Part shown: positions 42,801 to 45,735 of the stretch, one piece after another
How positions within the stretch are numbered: position 1 is the first letter of the stretch
How the letters are laid out: every line of letters starts with the position of its first letter
Assembly: GCA_945888705.1 (NCBI GenBank)
Contig: CAMDAQ010000004.1
Location: forward strand, 1 to 45,735
Origin: Singulisphaera sp. GP187
GTDB taxonomy: Bacteria > Planctomycetota > Phycisphaerae > Phycisphaerales > SM1A02
Reading direction: 5' to 3'
Length of the DNA: 45,735 nt
Notes under the pieces: generated by a model
Database searches by the model: none
What the model was told of the DNA's origin: nothing
The model's input: only the letters and a program-made list of their open reading frames with translations
Made by a program: the position numbers and the translations under genes

Positions 42801-43559
42801 TCACCCACCACCATCCAGCACCGCGCGCAGCGCGCGCCCTTCGGCGGCATCGAGCACGCCACCCACGCGGCAGCTCGAGTGCAGATCGCTCGACACACGC
42901 ATGAACTCGCGAGCGTTGCTCGACCGCACACCGCCGCCGGGCACGATCGTCACGCAGCGCAGGCCTCGTGCCGCAGCATGAGCCTCCGCAACCTGTGCGT
43001 CGCGCAGCAGGCGATCCACACGCGAGCCGACGGTGGCAACACCCGCATCCCATCCCAAGACGCCGGCGGTCACCACGCGCTCCATGCCGAGCTCGACGAG
43101 ATCACGCATGGCCCGGTCCCGATCACGCACCAGGTCCAGCGTGCGCAGGAAGGCCACGCCCAGCCCCAGCGCCCGCGCCGCTCCGGCGAGCCGCTCCATG
43201 GCCTCGACATCGATCGATGCATCGCTGCGCAGGAGTCCGATCGCCACATCATGGGCACCGACCCGAGCCATCGATTCGATCTCGCGCAGGCACGCCTCGA
43301 TGACGACGGGCGTGGCGACGAACGCCTCGAGCACCGGTGCGACGACGGCCCTCGGGACTCGCGGCCTGATCATCGCCACGACGCGTGCGCCGGGGCGGCC
43401 GGCCTCGTCCATCGCTCGGCGCACGCCCCGAACCAGGTCAGGGGTTGGCGTCCACCCCTCGGTCGACAGGTCGTCGCAGACCTCCAGGCGATCGGCGAAC
43501 GGCAACGACGCCATGGCACCTTCAAGGCTCTCGATCGGAACTTCCAGCACAGGTCTCAT
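42801..43559 (-). CDS. cutC: CutC family protein, putative copper homeostasis
   Basis: A 252-residue TIM-barrel protein (E. coli CutC has 248). Marks are LEVPIESLEGAMASLPFADRLEVCDDLSTEGWTPTPDLV at the front (RxELC...xGGxTPS in the family), VVAMIRPR, VIEACLREIESMARVGAHDVAIGLL, VAFLRTLDLV, MERVVTAGVLGW and CVTIVPGGGVRSSNAREF. The usual family arginine and cysteine positions are mostly kept. The copper role rests on old genetics in enterobacteria and is debated, so an unassigned enzymatic role is possible. ATG 43559 is supported by GAGGA about eight bases upstream. It is divergent from the protease gene and precedes rutE. Confidence 0.9.
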   Translation of the reverse strand: MRPVLEVPIESLEGAMASLPFADRLEVCDDLSTEGWTPTPDLVRGVRRAMDEAGRPGARVVAMIRPRVPRAVVAPVLEAFVATPVVIEACLREIESMARVGAHDVAIGLLRSDASIDVEAMERLAGAARALGLGVAFLRTLDLVRDRDRAMRDLVELGMERVVTAGVLGWDAGVATVGSRVDRLLRDAQVAEAHAAARGLRCVTIVPGGGVRSSNAREFMRVSSDLHSSCRVGGVLDAAEGRALRAVLDGGG

Positions 43560-43655
43560 TGGGGAATCCTCTGTTCGGACTGGGAAAGGCACGCGCGGCC
43601 CCCACGTCGGGCGGGCGGCTCCTCGCCCAAAGTGGCGAGTTCGACCGCTTCGGGC

Positions 43656-43683
43656 TTGGCAAGGTCCATTATGGGGCTAGATT
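43656..43683 (+). promoter_or_regulatory. Sigma-70-type promoter of the secreted protease gene
   Basis: TTGGCA (43656-43661) and TAGATT (43678-43683) are separated by 16 bases, upstream of ATG 43760. This is the best -35/-10 pair I found. A GGAG about ten bases before the start is a plausible ribosome-binding site. Confidence 0.5.
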
Positions 43684-43759
43684 CCGTCGAGCGTCCGGCC
43701 GGTCACCCGTCCGGGCTGTCTTGTCACCGCCTGAAGACCACCCACGGAGACTGAACGCC

Positions 43760-45735
43760 ATGCCACGACTCACCGTTCCGGCTGCTCTGACCCTGGTCGC
43801 CTGCGTGCTCGGCGCTCCGTCCGCACTCGCCGCCGATGACGGTGTCGACGGCCATCCGGCCATCGGTGCGCAGCAGCCTGCACAGGAGACGGCCGCGAGC
43901 CTGAGCGAAGTCTTCGGCATGGAGTTCGTGCCGGTGCCGCTGCACGTGCTGCCCCCGCAGGACAACGAATTCTTCATGACCGAGGATGTGATCCTTGGCA
44001 ATGGCACCGGACAGAACCCCTACCGCTTCGCCGTGCCCACCCCAGCGGCCCTCGAACTCGGCAGCGGCGAATGGCTCGATGTCGAAGGGGGCCGCCTGTG
44101 GCGGACCCGCATCGCGTCGCCGAACGCGACGACGGCGCGCCTTCACGTGAAGGGCATCGACCTCCCTGCCGGCCAGCAACTGCGCATGTCGGCACCAGGC
44201 TGGGCCGACTCGGTCATCGGGCCGATCGAAGGCGTTGGAGAGTTCGGCAACGGCGAGGCCTGGAGCCTGTCGCTGCCCACCAACGAAGTGCTTCTCGAGT
44301 GGTTCGTGCCCACCGGCTCGCCCGCGAAGGGCCTGCCGTTCCTTGAAGCCGACTACTACCACGGCTACCGCCAGATCTGGAAGCTCGAGGAAGAAGGCAG
44401 CGACGGCGGTCTCGCGGTCGGCACCTGCCACCTCGACCCGATCTGCTTCCCGACGTGGGTGGGCGAGTCCAACGGCACGGTGCGACTGATCTTCACCGGG
44501 TCGCTCTGCTCGGGCCAGCTCACGGCCACCACCGCCGTGGACGAGACCCCCTACGTCATGACCGCGAACCACTGCATCTCGACGCAGTCGATCGCCAACA
44601 GCTGCCAGTTCAACTTCTTCTACCGTCGCAACACGTGCGCCGCATCGGCAACCGCCTCGGCCGGCAGCAACATCACGGGTGGCGACCTGGTCGTCACGCA
44701 GGCTGCCAGCGACTGCACGCTGCTCATGATCCGCCCCACGCTGCCTGCCAACACCTATTGGGTCGGCTGGACCAACGCCAACGTCCCGACCAACACGGCC
44801 TCGACGTGCGTGCACCATCCTGATGGCAGCTACCAGCGCATCTCGTTCGGCACCAAGAACGCCGCGTCGTTCAACTGCGGCAGCCCGCAGACGAACTGGT
44901 CGAGCCTGTCGTGGAATCCTGCCACCCAGTACGGCGTGACCTCGACCGGCGTCACCGAGGGCGGCTCGTCCGGCAGCGCCATCTACCGCAACAGCGATCG
45001 ACGCATGTACGGCGTGCTGACCTGCGGCGCGAGCTTCTGCACCAACACGGCCGCGGATGACGGCTACGGCCGGCTTGACGTGGCGATCAGCAGCGGCGGC
45101 TTCGCCACGCCGCTGGCTGCCGGCACCGATGACACGCAGGAACCCAACGATTCCTGCGCCGCGCCGCGCGTCCTCGCCAACGGCACGTACAGCGGCCTCG
45201 TCGTCAAGCGACTCGATGAGGACTGGTACCAGCTGTCGAGCGCGCCGGGCACGGTCGTTTCCATCGGCGCGACCTACGTCCACGCCAATGGTGACGTCGA
45301 TCTGGAACTCTTCTCGTCCTGCGGCGGCACGGCGCTCGCCAGCGACGTGGCCAACGCGAACAACGCGGCGATCAACTACACGAACACGAGCGGCAGCAAC
45401 ACGCTGTTCCTGCGCGTGTTCCTCGGCAGCGACACCCGCAACGACTACTCGCTGACGGTCACGACGTCCGCTCCGCCCACCCCGGCCAACGACGAGTGCG
45501 CGGCGGCCATCGACATCACCGGATCGGTCGCCTTCTCGACCGTCGGCGCCACCGACAGCACGACGGGCACGATCCCGGCCAGCTGCAACGACGGCGCGGG
45601 CACGAGCATGCAGCGCGACATCTGGTACCGCATCTTCGCGCAGTGCACGGGCACGGCGACGGTGTCGACCTGCGGTGCATCGTTCGACACGCGCGTGGCG
45701 GTCTACCAGGGCTTCACCTGCCCGACCGCGTCGTC
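43760..45735 (+). CDS. Secreted trypsin-like (lysyl endopeptidase-like) protease, 3' end cut
   Basis: The frame is open from ATG 43760 to the window edge, 658 residues so far. Signal peptide MPRLTVPAALTLVACVLGAPSALA, then a propeptide-like region with GRLWRTRIASPNATTARLHV. The protease domain starts near residue 210 and has a complete triad: His271 (MTANHCIS), Asp318 (SDCTLLMI) and Ser404 (GGSSGSAIY). Many cysteines suggest disulfides. This layout matches Lysobacter/Achromobacter lysyl endopeptidase. After about residue 445 comes a PPC-like beta domain (DDTQEPNDSCAAPRVLANGTY ... DEDWYQLSSAPG ... NDYSLTV), then a second beta repeat (PANDECAAAIDITG ... IWYRIFAQCTGTATVSTCG). Extracellular protein digestion is likely. 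A Phycisphaerae-type tail may lie beyond the edge. Confidence 0.88.
   Translation, partial: MPRLTVPAALTLVACVLGAPSALAADDGVDGHPAIGAQQPAQETAASLSEVFGMEFVPVPLHVLPPQDNEFFMTEDVILGNGTGQNPYRFAVPTPAALELGSGEWLDVEGGRLWRTRIASPNATTARLHVKGIDLPAGQQLRMSAPGWADSVIGPIEGVGEFGNGEAWSLSLPTNEVLLEWFVPTGSPAKGLPFLEADYYHGYRQIWKLEEEGSDGGLAVGTCHLDPICFPTWVGESNGTVRLIFTGSLCSGQLTATTAVDETPYVMTANHCISTQSIANSCQFNFFYRRNTCAASATASAGSNITGGDLVVTQAASDCTLLMIRPTLPANTYWVGWTNANVPTNTASTCVHHPDGSYQRISFGTKNAASFNCGSPQTNWSSLSWNPATQYGVTSTGVTEGGSSGSAIYRNSDRRMYGVLTCGASFCTNTAADDGYGRLDVAISSGGFATPLAAGTDDTQEPNDSCAAPRVLANGTYSGLVVKRLDEDWYQLSSAPGTVVSIGATYVHANGDVDLELFSSCGGTALASDVANANNAAINYTNTSGSNTLFLRVFLGSDTRNDYSLTVTTSAPPTPANDECAAAIDITGSVAFSTVGATDSTTGTIPASCNDGAGTSMQRDIWYRIFAQCTGTATVSTCGASFDTRVAVYQGFTCPTAS

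Overview
The window is 45.7 kb of GC-rich bacterial chromosome with short intergenic gaps. I support 34 protein genes. Both edge genes are cut: a FIST-domain sensor on the left and a secreted trypsin-like protease on the right. The best taxonomic guess is Planctomycetota, class Phycisphaerae. The main reason is the secreted protein at 39473-41134, which ends in a dockerin-like tail (VDSADMGSLLSTWG ... DINRNGYVDGDDFAQLLAKWG) typical of that class. Twin-arginine Gfo/Idh/MocA lipoproteins, imelysin plus di-haem oxidoreductase, and zinc-ribbon membrane proteins fit the same group. I see no rRNA, tRNA, CRISPR array, insertion sequence or phage gene.

Layout. 1-10.2 kb: FIST sensor, release factor 3 (prfC), an orphan ATP-grasp enzyme, a Cu(I)-exporting P-type ATPase behind a membrane acyltransferase, a PmtA-like methyltransferase, a SET-domain protein, and a DUF1573-thioredoxin fusion. 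10.3-14.9 kb (minus strand): Tat-exported Gfo/Idh/MocA lipoprotein, serine hydrolase and the ABC-F ATPase Uup. 14.9-21.9 kb (plus strand): a six-gene operon for a deoxysugar, probably L-fucose. It holds a binding protein, a duplicated ATPase, a permease, a Gfo/Idh/MocA dehydrogenase, a lactonase and an L-fuconate dehydratase with all its catalytic residues. The last five genes are joined by 4-bp ATGA overlaps. 21.9-24.8 kb (minus): an AbgT-family transporter and an OprB-like porin that overlaps it and lacks a visible signal peptide. 24.8-31.8 kb (minus): a heavy-metal RND efflux operon (His-rich exported protein, TolC-like protein, adaptor, pump, His-rich lipoprotein). 31.9-37.9 kb (minus): RhlE-like helicase, zinc-ribbon membrane protein, then the imelysin/di-haem oxidoreductase pair linked to iron. 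38-45.7 kb: a PDZ protein built like HtrA but without its catalytic triad, a PhoX-like secreted protein with a strong terminator, a methyltransferase, RutE, CutC and the secreted protease.

The most striking regional signal is not a gene. At about a dozen transcription-unit heads a TANNNT hexamer (TAGNCT or TACNGT in many) sits 6-7 bases, in one case 9, before the start codon, with no Shine-Dalgarno sequence. That is the geometry of leaderless mRNAs. Other genes, mostly metal-efflux or secreted-protein genes, keep ordinary ribosome-binding sites. The two modes therefore seem to coexist, and the signature helps choose several starts, including GTG starts.

Metal handling recurs: CopA, the RND operon with two His-rich accessory proteins, CutC, and the imelysin pair. 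All functional calls come from motif recognition by eye; no database search was run.
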